A stretch of DNA of 36,585 nucleotides, taken from the NCBI GenBank assembly GCA_945906815.1, contig CAMDRT010000044.1:1-36585 (forward strand), given 5' to 3'. This DNA comes from Bordetella parapertussis. Its GTDB lineage: Bacteria > Pseudomonadota > Gammaproteobacteria > Burkholderiales > SG8-41. This document shows positions 6,701 through 14,538 of this stretch, one piece after another. Within the stretch, counting starts at the first letter, position 1. Each line of letters starts with the position of its first letter. The position numbers and the translations under genes were made by a program. A model generated the notes under the pieces. The model was not told the DNA's origin, made no database searches, and saw only the letters and a list, made by a program, of their open reading frames with translations.

Positions 6701-8158
6701 TTACAGCGAAGCCAGTATCGCGCTGGCGCACAGCGCCATCAACGGCTGCGGAAAAATGCCGAACGCCAGCACCGCGAGACCATTCACCGACAGCAGCACC
6801 TGCGCATCGGCACGCGGGGTGATCGGCGCGTTATCCTCCGGCGCATCGAAATACATCAGCTTGACGATGCGCAAATAGTAGTACGCGCCTATCAGCGAAA
6901 ACACCACGGCGATCACCGCCAGCCACAGGTGCCCGGCATCCACAATCGCCTGCAACACCGCGAATTTCGCGTAAAACCCCACCGTCGGCGGCACCCCGGC
7001 CAGCGAGAACATCAGCAACAGCATCAACAGCGCATACCACGAATTGCGTTGATTTAGGCCTTTGAAATCATTCAGGTTTTCAGCCTCGAATCCCTCCCGC
7101 GACAACAGCAGGATGATGCCGAAGGCACCCAGACTCGTGAGCACGTAAACCACCACGTAGAACATGCCAGAGGCGTAGCCGTTGAGTCCGCCCGCCAAGA
7201 TGCCGATCAGCAAAAAACCCATGTGGGAAATGGTTGAATACGCCAGCATGCGCTTCATATTGGTTTGCGCGATAGCGGTGATATTGCCGACGATCAGCGA
7301 CAGTACCGCCATCACCGCCAGCATCTGCTGCCAGTGCCCCTGAATTTCCTCGACCCCCAGCCCCTGCACCAGCAGGCGCACCACAAACGCAAAAGCAGCC
7401 AGTTTGGGCACCGAACCGATAAACAGGGTGACCGCGGTCGGCGCACCGTGGTACACGTCCGGCAGCCACATGTGAAACGGCACCGCCCCCAACTTAAAAC
7501 CGATACCCGCGGCCAGGAACACCAGACCGAAAACCAGCACCACGTTTTTCGCGCCATCGTCGGCGATGACGCTGGCAATGCGCGTGATCTCAAGCGTTCC
7601 GGTAGCACCGTAAATCATCGACATGCCGTACAACAGCATGCCGGAAGCGAGTGCACCCAGCACGAAATATTTCATCGCGGCTTCGGTGGCCACCGCGGAA
7701 TCACGCTGCAATGCGACCATCGCGTAGAGGGAGAGACTCAGCAATTCCAGCCCCAGATACAGGGTCAGCAGGCTATTGGCCGAAATCATGATCATCAGGC
7801 CCAACGTGGCAAACAACGTCAGCGTGAAAAATTCGCCGCGAAACATGCCGCGCACCTGGATGTAATCGCGCGCATAGACGAGGATCGCCATCACACCAAA
7901 ATAGGTGATCAGCTTCAGCACATTGCCCATCAAATCGCCGACAAACATGCCGCTGAAGGTATGCACCGGTTCGCCGCTGGCGCTGGACCAGGTGAGCCAA
8001 GTCATCAGCGCGCAACCCGCCAGGGCGGCTTGCGTGAGGAAATAGGTGATACCGCGCCGGTGGTCGCTCACGAACAAATCGGCAATCAGAATCACGCACG
8101 CCATCACCAGCAGAAAAATCTCGGGGTACGCGGGCCACAGAGGTTGTATGTATTGCAT
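6701..8158 (-). CDS. nuoN: NADH-quinone oxidoreductase subunit N
   Basis: A 485-residue polytopic inner-membrane protein of about 14 helices, one of three antiporter-like proton-pumping subunits of complex I. It belongs to the Mrp/ND2 family: the LLTLYLGLELLSLSLYAMVA segment near residues 130-150 carries the conserved membrane glutamate. GAVPFHMWLPDVYHGAPT (near 225) and NMKRMLAYSTISHMGF (near 305) carry the conserved lysines and the broken-helix signature. Length is normal. It lies 14 bp after nuoM and is the last nuo gene; the Nudix gene follows. It works with NuoL and NuoM, each contributing one proton half-channel pair connected by the central polar axis. Confidence 0.97.
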   Translation of the reverse strand: MQYIQPLWPAYPEIFLLVMACVILIADLFVSDHRRGITYFLTQAALAGCALMTWLTWSSASGEPVHTFSGMFVGDLMGNVLKLITYFGVMAILVYARDYIQVRGMFRGEFFTLTLFATLGLMIMISANSLLTLYLGLELLSLSLYAMVALQRDSAVATEAAMKYFVLGALASGMLLYGMSMIYGATGTLEITRIASVIADDGAKNVVLVFGLVFLAAGIGFKLGAVPFHMWLPDVYHGAPTAVTLFIGSVPKLAAFAFVVRLLVQGLGVEEIQGHWQQMLAVMAVLSLIVGNITAIAQTNMKRMLAYSTISHMGFLLIGILAGGLNGYASGMFYVVVYVLTSLGAFGIILLLSREGFEAENLNDFKGLNQRNSWYALLMLLLMFSLAGVPPTVGFYAKFAVLQAIVDAGHLWLAVIAVVFSLIGAYYYLRIVKLMYFDAPEDNAPITPRADAQVLLSVNGLAVLAFGIFPQPLMALCASAILASL

Positions 8159-8172
8159 GATAGGGGCGCGGC

Positions 8173-9663
8173 CTAGGGCGCGGGCAGTTTGCTGTGCATG
8201 ACATACGACAGGATGTCACTGACCGAGGTATGCATTAATTCCGCGAACGGTTGCGGCCACACGCCCATCACCAACACCGCCAGCGCCAACGCGCCGAGCA
8301 CCACGAACTCGCGCAGATTGATATCCTTGAGCTCCGCCACATGGGTATTGGCCATCGCGCCGAAAATCACCCGCTTATACATCCACAGCGTGTAGGCCGC
8401 GCCGAAGATCAGCGTGGTCGCGGCCAGGAATGCGTACCAAAAATTCGCCTGCATCGCCCCCAGTATCACGGTAAATTCGCCGACAAAGCCGCTGGTGCCG
8501 GGCAAGCCGGCATTGGCCATGGCGAACAGCATGAAAAACGCCGAGAAGACCGGCATGGTGTTGACCACACCGCCGTAATCGCCAATCTCGCGCGTGTGCA
8601 TGCGGTCATACAGCACGCCCACGCACAGGAACAGCGCGGCCGATATAAAGCCGTGGGAAATCATCTGGATCACCGCGCCTTCCATGCCTTGCGCGTTGAA
8701 AATAAATAATCCGAGGGTGACAAAACCCATATGCGAAATCGACGAATAGGCGATCAGTTTTTTCATGTCGGTTTGCACCAACGCCACCAACCCGATGTAC
8801 ACCACCGCCACCAGCGACAGAAAAATCATGAATCCCGCGAGTGCGTGGCTCGCGTCCGGCACTATCGGCAGCGACAGCCGCAGAAAGCCATAGCCGCCCA
8901 GCTTCAACATCACCGCTGCCAGCACCACCGAACCGCCGGTGGGCGCTTCGACGTGCGCATCGGGCAGCCAGGTATGCACCGGCCACATCGGCACCTTGAC
9001 CGCGAAGGCCATGAAAAATGCGAAGAAAATCAACACCTGCGCATTCATGCCGAGCGGTGTATCGTAAAAATCCAGTAATGAAAAACTGCCGCCCGACACA
9101 AAATAAAGATAAATCAGCGCCACCAGAGACAACAGCGAGCCGAACAAAGTGTACAGAAAAAATTTGATCGATGCATAAACGCGGCGCGGCCCGCCCCAAA
9201 TGCCGATGATGATGAACATCGGAATCAGCGTAGCTTCGAAAAACACATAAAACAACAGGGCATCCAGCGCGCAGAACACACCATTCATCACGCCCGACAA
9301 AATCAGGAACGACGCCATGTACTGCGCGATACGCTTCTGAATAATCTCCCAGCCCGCGATCACCACTATCACTGTGGTGAAACTGTTGAGCAGCAACAAC
9401 AGCAGCGATACGCCATCGAGGCCGAGGTGATAGTAAACGTTGAGCGCCTCGATCCATTCGACTTTTTCCGAGTACTGAAAGCCCCCCAGCGTGGTACTGA
9501 ATCCGGCGTAAATCGGCAGCGTGATGAGAAAGCCCAGCAGCGCACCGATCAGCGCAATCACGCGCGCGCGCTGTGCGTTGTGGTCGCCGCCGGTGGCAAG
9601 CACGGCCACACCAAACACTATCGGTATCCAGATCGCAAGGCTTAACAGGGGTAGTGCGTACAT
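8173..9663 (-). CDS. nuoM: NADH-quinone oxidoreductase subunit M
   Basis: A 496-residue polytopic membrane protein of complex I, ND4/antiporter family. The FYVFFEATLIPMFIIIGIWG segment (near residues 138-157) contains the conserved glutamate needed for proton translocation. VPMWPVHTWLPDAHVEAPT (near 225) and TDMKKLIAYSSISHMGFVTL (near 300) are the discontinuous-helix and lysine-bearing regions found in all antiporter-like subunits. It begins with a short hydrophobic helix (MYALPLLSLAIWIPIV) and has the expected length. It is 31 bp downstream of nuoL and 14 bp upstream of nuoN. NuoM occupies the middle position in the membrane arm between NuoN and NuoL. Confidence 0.97.
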   Translation of the reverse strand: MYALPLLSLAIWIPIVFGVAVLATGGDHNAQRARVIALIGALLGFLITLPIYAGFSTTLGGFQYSEKVEWIEALNVYYHLGLDGVSLLLLLLNSFTTVIVVIAGWEIIQKRIAQYMASFLILSGVMNGVFCALDALLFYVFFEATLIPMFIIIGIWGGPRRVYASIKFFLYTLFGSLLSLVALIYLYFVSGGSFSLLDFYDTPLGMNAQVLIFFAFFMAFAVKVPMWPVHTWLPDAHVEAPTGGSVVLAAVMLKLGGYGFLRLSLPIVPDASHALAGFMIFLSLVAVVYIGLVALVQTDMKKLIAYSSISHMGFVTLGLFIFNAQGMEGAVIQMISHGFISAALFLCVGVLYDRMHTREIGDYGGVVNTMPVFSAFFMLFAMANAGLPGTSGFVGEFTVILGAMQANFWYAFLAATTLIFGAAYTLWMYKRVIFGAMANTHVAELKDINLREFVVLGALALAVLVMGVWPQPFAELMHTSVSDILSYVMHSKLPAP

Positions 9664-9694
9664 GGACTTGGGTATGTGTTCTAAATTATTTGGG

Positions 9695-11755
9695 TTAAAC
9701 CGCCAACGACCACAGGGTAATGGTCAACAGCAGCAGAATGCCGAAGATCATGGCAAAAGCGTAGTTGTAGATATAGCCGGATTGCAGCTTGCGGATCACC
9801 GTTGAAAACCAGCCCACTGCATGGGCCGAGCCATTGACCAGCACGCCATCAATCACCGCCACGTCGCCGCCCTTCCACAAACCCTTGCCCAGCAGGCGAG
9901 CACCGCCCGCGAAGAACCAGTCGTTAAAGCGGTCAAAGCCGTATTTGTCCATCAGGATGGTCACCACCACACCCCACTTCGCGCGCAGCACCGCTGGCAG
10001 ATCAGGACGCACGATGTAGATGTAATAAGCCGTTGCCGCGCCCGCCACCGCAAACCAGAACGGCAAGCTGGCAAAGCCGTGCGTGATCATGCCGATCACT
10101 CCATGAAACTGTTGCGTTAACGTGGCCATCGCCGGGTGCGCCGCCGACACCACAATAGCATTGCCAAAATAATCACCGAATACAAACGAGCCGATGATCC
10201 AGCCCGCACACACCGCTGGTATTGCCAGCAGCACCAGCGGCAGCGTGACTACCCACGGGGATTCATGCGGCTTCGTGATGTGGCTATGGTGATGCGCGCT
10301 GTGATCCGCGTCAGCGGCGTGCGCATCCGTAGCATGCGCCTGTGCGCGCTCGGCATCGCACGCTTGCACCGCTGGATCATGAGGATCGGCAAATCGCTCT
10401 TTGCCATGAAATGCGTAAAAAATAAGGCGGAACGAATAAAAACCGCCCACCAGCACACCGGCGGTTGCCAGCACGTAGGCAAAGCCGGCGCCGGCCAGGG
10501 GCGAGGCGTGCAGCGCCTCGATAATGGTATCTTTCGAGAAAAAGCCCGCGAACGGTGGCAAGCCGGCGTTGGCCAGAGCGCCGATCAGCATCGTGAGGTA
10601 AGTGATCGGCATGTATTTGGCGAGCCCGCCCATTTTACGCATGTCCTGCTCGTGGTGCAGGGCGATGATCACCGAGCCTGCACCGAGGAACAGCACGGCC
10701 TTGAAAAAAGCATGCGTGAACAGATGGAATATCGCCGCCGAATAAGCGGAGGCGCCCAGCGCCATCGTCATGTAGCCCAGTTGCGACAAGGTGGAATAGG
10801 CCACCACGCGCTTGATGTCGTATTGCACGGTGGCGATCAGCGCCATGAAAAATGCGGTGATGGCGCCGATCGTCATCACGAAAGTCAGCGCGGTGTCGGA
10901 CAATTCAAACAGCGGCGACATGCGCGCCACCATGAAAATGCCCGCCGTCACCATGGTCGCGGCGTGGATCAGCGCGGAGATCGGCGTCGGCCCCTCCATC
11001 GAATCGGGCAACCAGACATGCAGCGGGAACTGCGCCGACTTACCCATCGCGCCGATGAACAGCAGGATGCAAATGACTGTCATCAGCGACCACGCCGTGC
11101 CGGGGATAATCTCCACGGTGTTGGCGGCCAGGTTTTTGGCATTGGCGAACACCTTCACATATTCCAGGTCGCCGAAATACATGAACACCAGCGCAATCCC
11201 GAGCAGGAAGCCAAAGTCGCCCACGCGGTTGACCATAAACGCCTTGAGGTTGGCGTAGATCGCGGTAGGCCGCGTATACCAGAAACCGATCAGCAAATAA
11301 GACACCAGCCCCACCGCCTCCCAGCCGAAGAACAACTGCAGGAAGTTATTGCTCATCACCAGCATCAGCATCGAAAACGTGAACAACGAGATGTAGCTGA
11401 AAAAGCGCTTATAACCCGGGTCTTCGGCCATGTAGCCGATGGTGTAGATATGCACCATCAGCGACACAAACGACACCACCACCATCATCGTCGCCGACAG
11501 TGGATCGATCAGGAAACCCAGCTCAAAGCGGGCATTGCCCGACACCATCCAGGTGTAGAGCGCACCATTGAAATGATGACCCTGCATCACGTCCTGATAG
11601 ACCGCGACCGACGCCGCCAGGCACACCAGCATACCGATGATGGTGATCCAGTGCACGGCACGCCGCGACAGCGCCCAGCCGAACAGGCCCGCGGCTATGG
11701 CGCCCGCGAGCGGGGCCAGCGGCACCAGCAGATAGAGATTTTGCATGGAGGTCAT
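9695..11755 (-). CDS. nuoL: NADH-quinone oxidoreductase subunit L
   Basis: A 686-residue polytopic protein, the distal antiporter-like subunit of complex I (ND5 family). It includes the LFFGWEAVGLVSYLLIGFWY segment (near residues 145-165), SAQFPLHVWLPDSMEGPTPI (near 240) and YDIKRVVAYSTLSQLGYM (near 315). A long C-terminal part holds the lateral amphipathic helix and the last transmembrane segment (YIYNYAFAMIFGILLLL). A His/Asp/Ala-rich hydrophilic loop lies at about residues 462-495, before ESPWVVTLPLVLL. The start is uncertain: ATG 11755 (MTSMQNLYLL) or the ATG three codons later at 11746. Neither has a Shine-Dalgarno sequence, because an inverted-repeat array ends 13 bp upstream and fills the gap to nuoK. 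Confidence 0.96.
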   Translation of the reverse strand: MTSMQNLYLLVPLAPLAGAIAAGLFGWALSRRAVHWITIIGMLVCLAASVAVYQDVMQGHHFNGALYTWMVSGNARFELGFLIDPLSATMMVVVSFVSLMVHIYTIGYMAEDPGYKRFFSYISLFTFSMLMLVMSNNFLQLFFGWEAVGLVSYLLIGFWYTRPTAIYANLKAFMVNRVGDFGFLLGIALVFMYFGDLEYVKVFANAKNLAANTVEIIPGTAWSLMTVICILLFIGAMGKSAQFPLHVWLPDSMEGPTPISALIHAATMVTAGIFMVARMSPLFELSDTALTFVMTIGAITAFFMALIATVQYDIKRVVAYSTLSQLGYMTMALGASAYSAAIFHLFTHAFFKAVLFLGAGSVIIALHHEQDMRKMGGLAKYMPITYLTMLIGALANAGLPPFAGFFSKDTIIEALHASPLAGAGFAYVLATAGVLVGGFYSFRLIFYAFHGKERFADPHDPAVQACDAERAQAHATDAHAADADHSAHHHSHITKPHESPWVVTLPLVLLAIPAVCAGWIIGSFVFGDYFGNAIVVSAAHPAMATLTQQFHGVIGMITHGFASLPFWFAVAGAATAYYIYIVRPDLPAVLRAKWGVVVTILMDKYGFDRFNDWFFAGGARLLGKGLWKGGDVAVIDGVLVNGSAHAVGWFSTVIRKLQSGYIYNYAFAMIFGILLLLTITLWSLAV

Positions 11756-11768
11756 AACGGCTAACAGC

Positions 11769-11874
11769 GTGAACGGGTGAACGGGTGAACGGGTGAACGG
11801 GAAACACCGGCGCTCACGCGCAGTTTCTCGTTCACTCGTTCACCTTTCACTCGTTCACCCTTCATTGGTTCACC
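11769..11874. repeat. Inverted tandem octamer array, nuoK-nuoL junction
   Basis: The left arm is four perfect GTGAACGG units (11769-11800). A 28-bp loop follows that itself begins with GAAAC and ends near GTTTC. The right arm is made of CGTTCACT/CGTTCACC units with one shortened and one degenerate copy (11829-11874). The nuoK stop codon (TGA, complement of 11870-11872) lies inside the right arm, and the nuoL start lies 13 bp from the left arm. On the coding strand no U-run follows, so it does not look like an intrinsic terminator. Confidence 0.92.
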
Positions 11875-12175
11875 CTTTAAGCTTGTCCAGGTCTTCGACA
11901 TTGATCGTATTCAGATTGCGGAATAACACCACTAGAATTGCCAGGCCGATAGCCGACTCGGCGGCTGCGACTGTCAATATAAAAAATACAAATATCTGCC
12001 CCGCCGGATCATTCAAATAATACGAAAACGCCACGAAGTTCATGTTCACGGCCAGCAGCATCAGCTCAATCGCCATCAGCAGCACGATGATGTTCTTGCG
12101 GTTGAGGAATATGCCCACCACCGAAATGGCAAACAGAATCGCTCCCAAAATCAGGTAACTGGATAGCGGAATCAT
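11870..12175 (-). CDS. nuoK: NADH-quinone oxidoreductase subunit K
   Basis: A 101-residue membrane protein of complex I with three transmembrane helices (residues 5-24, 30-50 and 62-85). It corresponds to mitochondrial ND4L and forms part of the proton path between the quinone-proximal module and the antiporter-like subunits. The conserved glutamate in the second helix is visible in LLMAIELMLLAVNMNF, and a second one in TVAAAESAIGLAILV. Length equals the family norm. The ATG at 12175 overlaps the stop of nuoJ (ATGA), indicating translational coupling. Its own TGA is part of a repeat unit of the following array (reading GGG TGA ACC). Confidence 0.97.
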   Translation of the reverse strand: MIPLSSYLILGAILFAISVVGIFLNRKNIIVLLMAIELMLLAVNMNFVAFSYYLNDPAGQIFVFFILTVAAAESAIGLAILVVLFRNLNTINVEDLDKLKG

Positions 12176-12801
12176 GGCTTGCCGCCCTCCTGCCCATCCT
12201 GGCGCTCCTCACTGGCCATGGTCACGATGCGTACACGGTCTTTGCGCTGAATGGCGATTTGTGCCGCCGGATCCTGGTATTTGCTGAGCTTGCGCCGGCG
12301 TAAGGTCAGTGCAATCGCCGCCACGATGGCCACCAGCAGAATCACCGAGGCAATTTCAAACGGATACACGTACTCGGTATAGAGCAGGCGGCCGAGCTCC
12401 TTGGTATTGCTCAGATTCGCCGGCAGCGCCGGCGGCTGCGGCACATCGCCAAAGCCGACCGCGCGGCTGGCGAGTATCACGGCCATTTCAACCACCAGCA
12501 ATAACGCCACCAGGCTGCCTAGCGGCAGATAGCGCCAGAATCCTGCCCTGAGTTTCGCAAGATTGATGTCCAGCATCATCACCACGAACAAAAACAAGAC
12601 CATCACCGCACCCACATACACCAGCACCAGTGTGATCGCCAAAAACTCCGCCTGCAGCAGCAGCCACAAACCCGACGAGGTAAAAAACGCCAGCACCAGC
12701 AGCAATGCCGCATGCACTGGATTGCGCGCCGTGATCACGCCCAGCGCCGCGACGATCAGCACGCTGGAAAGGAAGTAGAAGGTTAAGGATTGGAAGGTCA
12801 T
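12172..12801 (-). CDS. nuoJ: NADH-quinone oxidoreductase subunit J
   Basis: A 209-residue membrane subunit of complex I (ND6 type) with five predicted helices, beginning MTFQSLTFYFLSSVLIVAAL. It contains the characteristic third-helix region FLAITLVLVYVGAVMVLFLF with the flexible pi-bulge Tyr-Val-Gly. The frame stays open for 19 codons upstream, but those codons read HPFTRSPV-like peptide from the octamer repeat and cannot be native, so the ATG at 12801 is the start. There is no recognisable Shine-Dalgarno sequence; the 11 bp between ATG and repeat read CGCTTTTCAAA. The hydrophilic C-terminal tail (about residues 170-209) is rich in Arg, Lys and Gln. It overlaps nuoK by 4 bp. Confidence 0.95.
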   Translation of the reverse strand: MTFQSLTFYFLSSVLIVAALGVITARNPVHAALLLVLAFFTSSGLWLLLQAEFLAITLVLVYVGAVMVLFLFVVMMLDINLAKLRAGFWRYLPLGSLVALLLVVEMAVILASRAVGFGDVPQPPALPANLSNTKELGRLLYTEYVYPFEIASVILLVAIVAAIALTLRRRKLSKYQDPAAQIAIQRKDRVRIVTMASEERQDGQEGGKP

Positions 12802-12812
12802 TTTGAAAAGCG

Positions 12813-12917
12813 GTGAACGGGTGAACGGGTGAACGGGTGAACGAGTGCAATCCACCACCTAAGCCGCCCAAGCCACGTTGTTACCCGTTCACTCGTTAAC
12901 TCGTTCACTCGTTCACG
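12813..12917. repeat. Inverted tandem octamer array, nuoI-nuoJ junction
   Basis: Left arm: GTGAACGG three times and GTGAACGA once (12813-12844). Loop: 41 bp of unrelated sequence. Right arm: CGTTCACT, CGTTAACT, CGTTCACT, CGTTCACG (12886-12917). The array ends 10 bp from the nuoI stop and 11 bp from the nuoJ start. On the coding strand a short CTTTTC follows the second arm. Confidence 0.93.
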
Positions 12918-12927
12918 CTCTTGCACT

Positions 12928-13419
12928 TTACCGATAAGCCGCATCGTCTGCGCGATCCTGGGCAATTTGTTTTTCGTAGGCGTCGCCAATGGCAAGCAGC
13001 ATGGGTTTGGTGTAAATCAAATCACCACGCTTCTCACCGTGGTACTCGAAAATGCGCGTCTCCACAATGGAATCCACCGGACAGGATTCTTCGCAGAAAC
13101 CGCAGAATATGCATTTCGTCAGATCAATATCATAGCGCGAGGTACGGCGCGTGCCGTCGTCGCGCTGCTCGGATTCGATGGTGATTGCCAGGGCCGGGCA
13201 TACTGCCTCGCACAGCTTGCACGCGATGCAACGTTCCTCGCCGTTGGGGTAGCGGCGCAACGCATGTAGGCCGCGGAAACGCCCGCTTTGCGGCGTTTTT
13301 TCCTCGGGAAACTGCACCGTGATTTTGCGCGCGAACAGATAGCGGCCGGTGAGCATCATGCCCTTGAGCAGCTCCAGCAACAGAAACGTACGGAAAAAAC
13401 CGCGGACCTTGTCGATCAT
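12928..13419 (-). CDS. nuoI: NADH-quinone oxidoreductase subunit I
   Basis: A 163-residue iron-sulfur subunit of complex I. It carries two [4Fe-4S] clusters (N6a, N6b) in a bacterial-ferredoxin fold that passes electrons from NuoG towards NuoB. Both motifs are intact: C64, C67, C70 and C74 (CIACKLCEAVCP), and C103, C106, C109 and C113 (CIFCGFCEESCP). The N-terminal amphipathic segment FFRTFLLLELLKGMMLTG anchors it on the membrane side, followed by VQFPEEKTPQSGRFRGLHAL as in the family. It lies 9 bp after nuoH. Length fits the 160-165 residue proteobacterial norm. Confidence 0.97.
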   Translation of the reverse strand: MIDKVRGFFRTFLLLELLKGMMLTGRYLFARKITVQFPEEKTPQSGRFRGLHALRRYPNGEERCIACKLCEAVCPALAITIESEQRDDGTRRTSRYDIDLTKCIFCGFCEESCPVDSIVETRIFEYHGEKRGDLIYTKPMLLAIGDAYEKQIAQDRADDAAYR

Positions 13420-13428
13420 GTCATGGGC

Positions 13429-14538
13429 TCACTTCCACCATACCCACAGCGGCGTCTGCATCCACGCGCCAAGCACGATGATCCACACCAGCGTCACCGG
13501 TATGAATACCTTCCAGCCGAGGCGCATAATTTGATCGTAACGGTAGCGCGGGAAAGTGGCGCGAAACCACAGGAAGCTCGACACCACCAGAAATGCCTTG
13601 AACAGCAGCCACAAAAAGCTCGATGCACCCAGCACGCCCCACGACTGCGGGAAGGGCGACAGCCAGCCACCGAGGAACATCAGCGCGCACAACATCGATA
13701 CCAAAATCATGTTGGCGTATTCCGCGAGGAAAAATATCGCGAAGGTCATGCCCGAATACTCGACATGAAAGCCGGCGACGATTTCCGATTCCCCTTCGGC
13801 AACATCAAACGGCGCGCGATTGGTTTCCGCCACGCCGGCGATCAAATACGTCAGGAACAACGGAAACAACGGTAGCCAGAACCAGCCGAACACGCCATAC
13901 GCACTTTGCTGCCCTTTCACCACTTCAACCAAATTCAGACTCTGCGCCGCCATCAGCACTCCCACCAGCGCGAAACCCATGGCGATTTCGTACGACACGA
14001 TCTGCGCCGCCGAGCGCATGGCACCGATGAACGCGTATTTGGAATTCGACGCCCAACCCGCGATGATCACGCCGTACACGCCCATCGAGGTAATCGCCAT
14101 GATGTAGAGCAGGCTGGCGTCGATATTGGCCAGCACCATCTCCGGATCGAACGGCACCACCGCCCACGCCGCCAGCGCCGGCATGATCGCGAGCACGGGC
14201 GCAACCACGAACAGCAGCTTGTTGGCGCCGGAAGGAATAATAATTTCCTTCATCATCAGCTTGACGCCATCAGCGATGGGTTGCAGCAGTCCCATCGGCC
14301 CCACCCGGTTCGGGCCCAGGCGCAGTTGTATCCAGCCGATGACTTTGCGCTCCCACAGCGTGAGATAGGCCACGCTCAGCATGATAGGCACCACTATGCA
14401 GATAATCAACAGCAGGATTTTCACGCCATACAGCGCATAGGGCGCAAGCTCGTCGCCGAATATCGCCGCCAGCACGGCCGCGAGTAGTCCCCACAGCCAG
14501 TAGCCGAAACTCACAATAGGCTGGAAGACCGCGCTCAC
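13429..14538 (-). CDS. nuoH: NADH-quinone oxidoreductase subunit H
   Basis: A 369-residue polytopic subunit (ND1 type) with eight or nine helices that forms the membrane side of the quinone-binding chamber. Signatures are WERKVIGWIQLRLGPNRVGP (near residue 60), the first-loop region GVKLMMKEIIIPSGANK, EIAMGFALVGVLM, and the acidic segment ETNRAPFDVAEGESEIVAGF that shapes the quinone pocket. The start is the GTG at 14538: it overlaps the nuoG stop as GTGA and has AAGGAG seven bases upstream (14546-14551). The frame is open further upstream but that part lies inside nuoG and reads Arg-rich nonsense. This overlap implies translational coupling with nuoG. Confidence 0.96.
   Translation of the reverse strand: MSAVFQPIVSFGYWLWGLLAAVLAAIFGDELAPYALYGVKILLLIICIVVPIMLSVAYLTLWERKVIGWIQLRLGPNRVGPMGLLQPIADGVKLMMKEIIIPSGANKLLFVVAPVLAIMPALAAWAVVPFDPEMVLANIDASLLYIMAITSMGVYGVIIAGWASNSKYAFIGAMRSAAQIVSYEIAMGFALVGVLMAAQSLNLVEVVKGQQSAYGVFGWFWLPLFPLFLTYLIAGVAETNRAPFDVAEGESEIVAGFHVEYSGMTFAIFFLAEYANMILVSMLCALMFLGGWLSPFPQSWGVLGASSFLWLLFKAFLVVSSFLWFRATFPRYRYDQIMRLGWKVFIPVTLVWIIVLGAWMQTPLWVWWK

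Noticed and set aside
7265..8176. A 303-codon open frame on the + strand opposite nuoN
   Set aside because: It is rich in His, Gln and Arg, has no domain, and fully overlaps a certain gene.
10136..11764. A 542-codon open frame on the + strand opposite nuoL
   Set aside because: The predicted protein is a monotonous Arg/His/Gln-rich chain with no domain, as expected from the complement of a GC-rich membrane-protein gene. nuoL on the other strand is certain.
12802..12858. Longer nuoJ start giving 19 extra residues
   Set aside because: The extra codons translate the octamer repeat (HPFTRSP type) and have no match to the NuoJ family.
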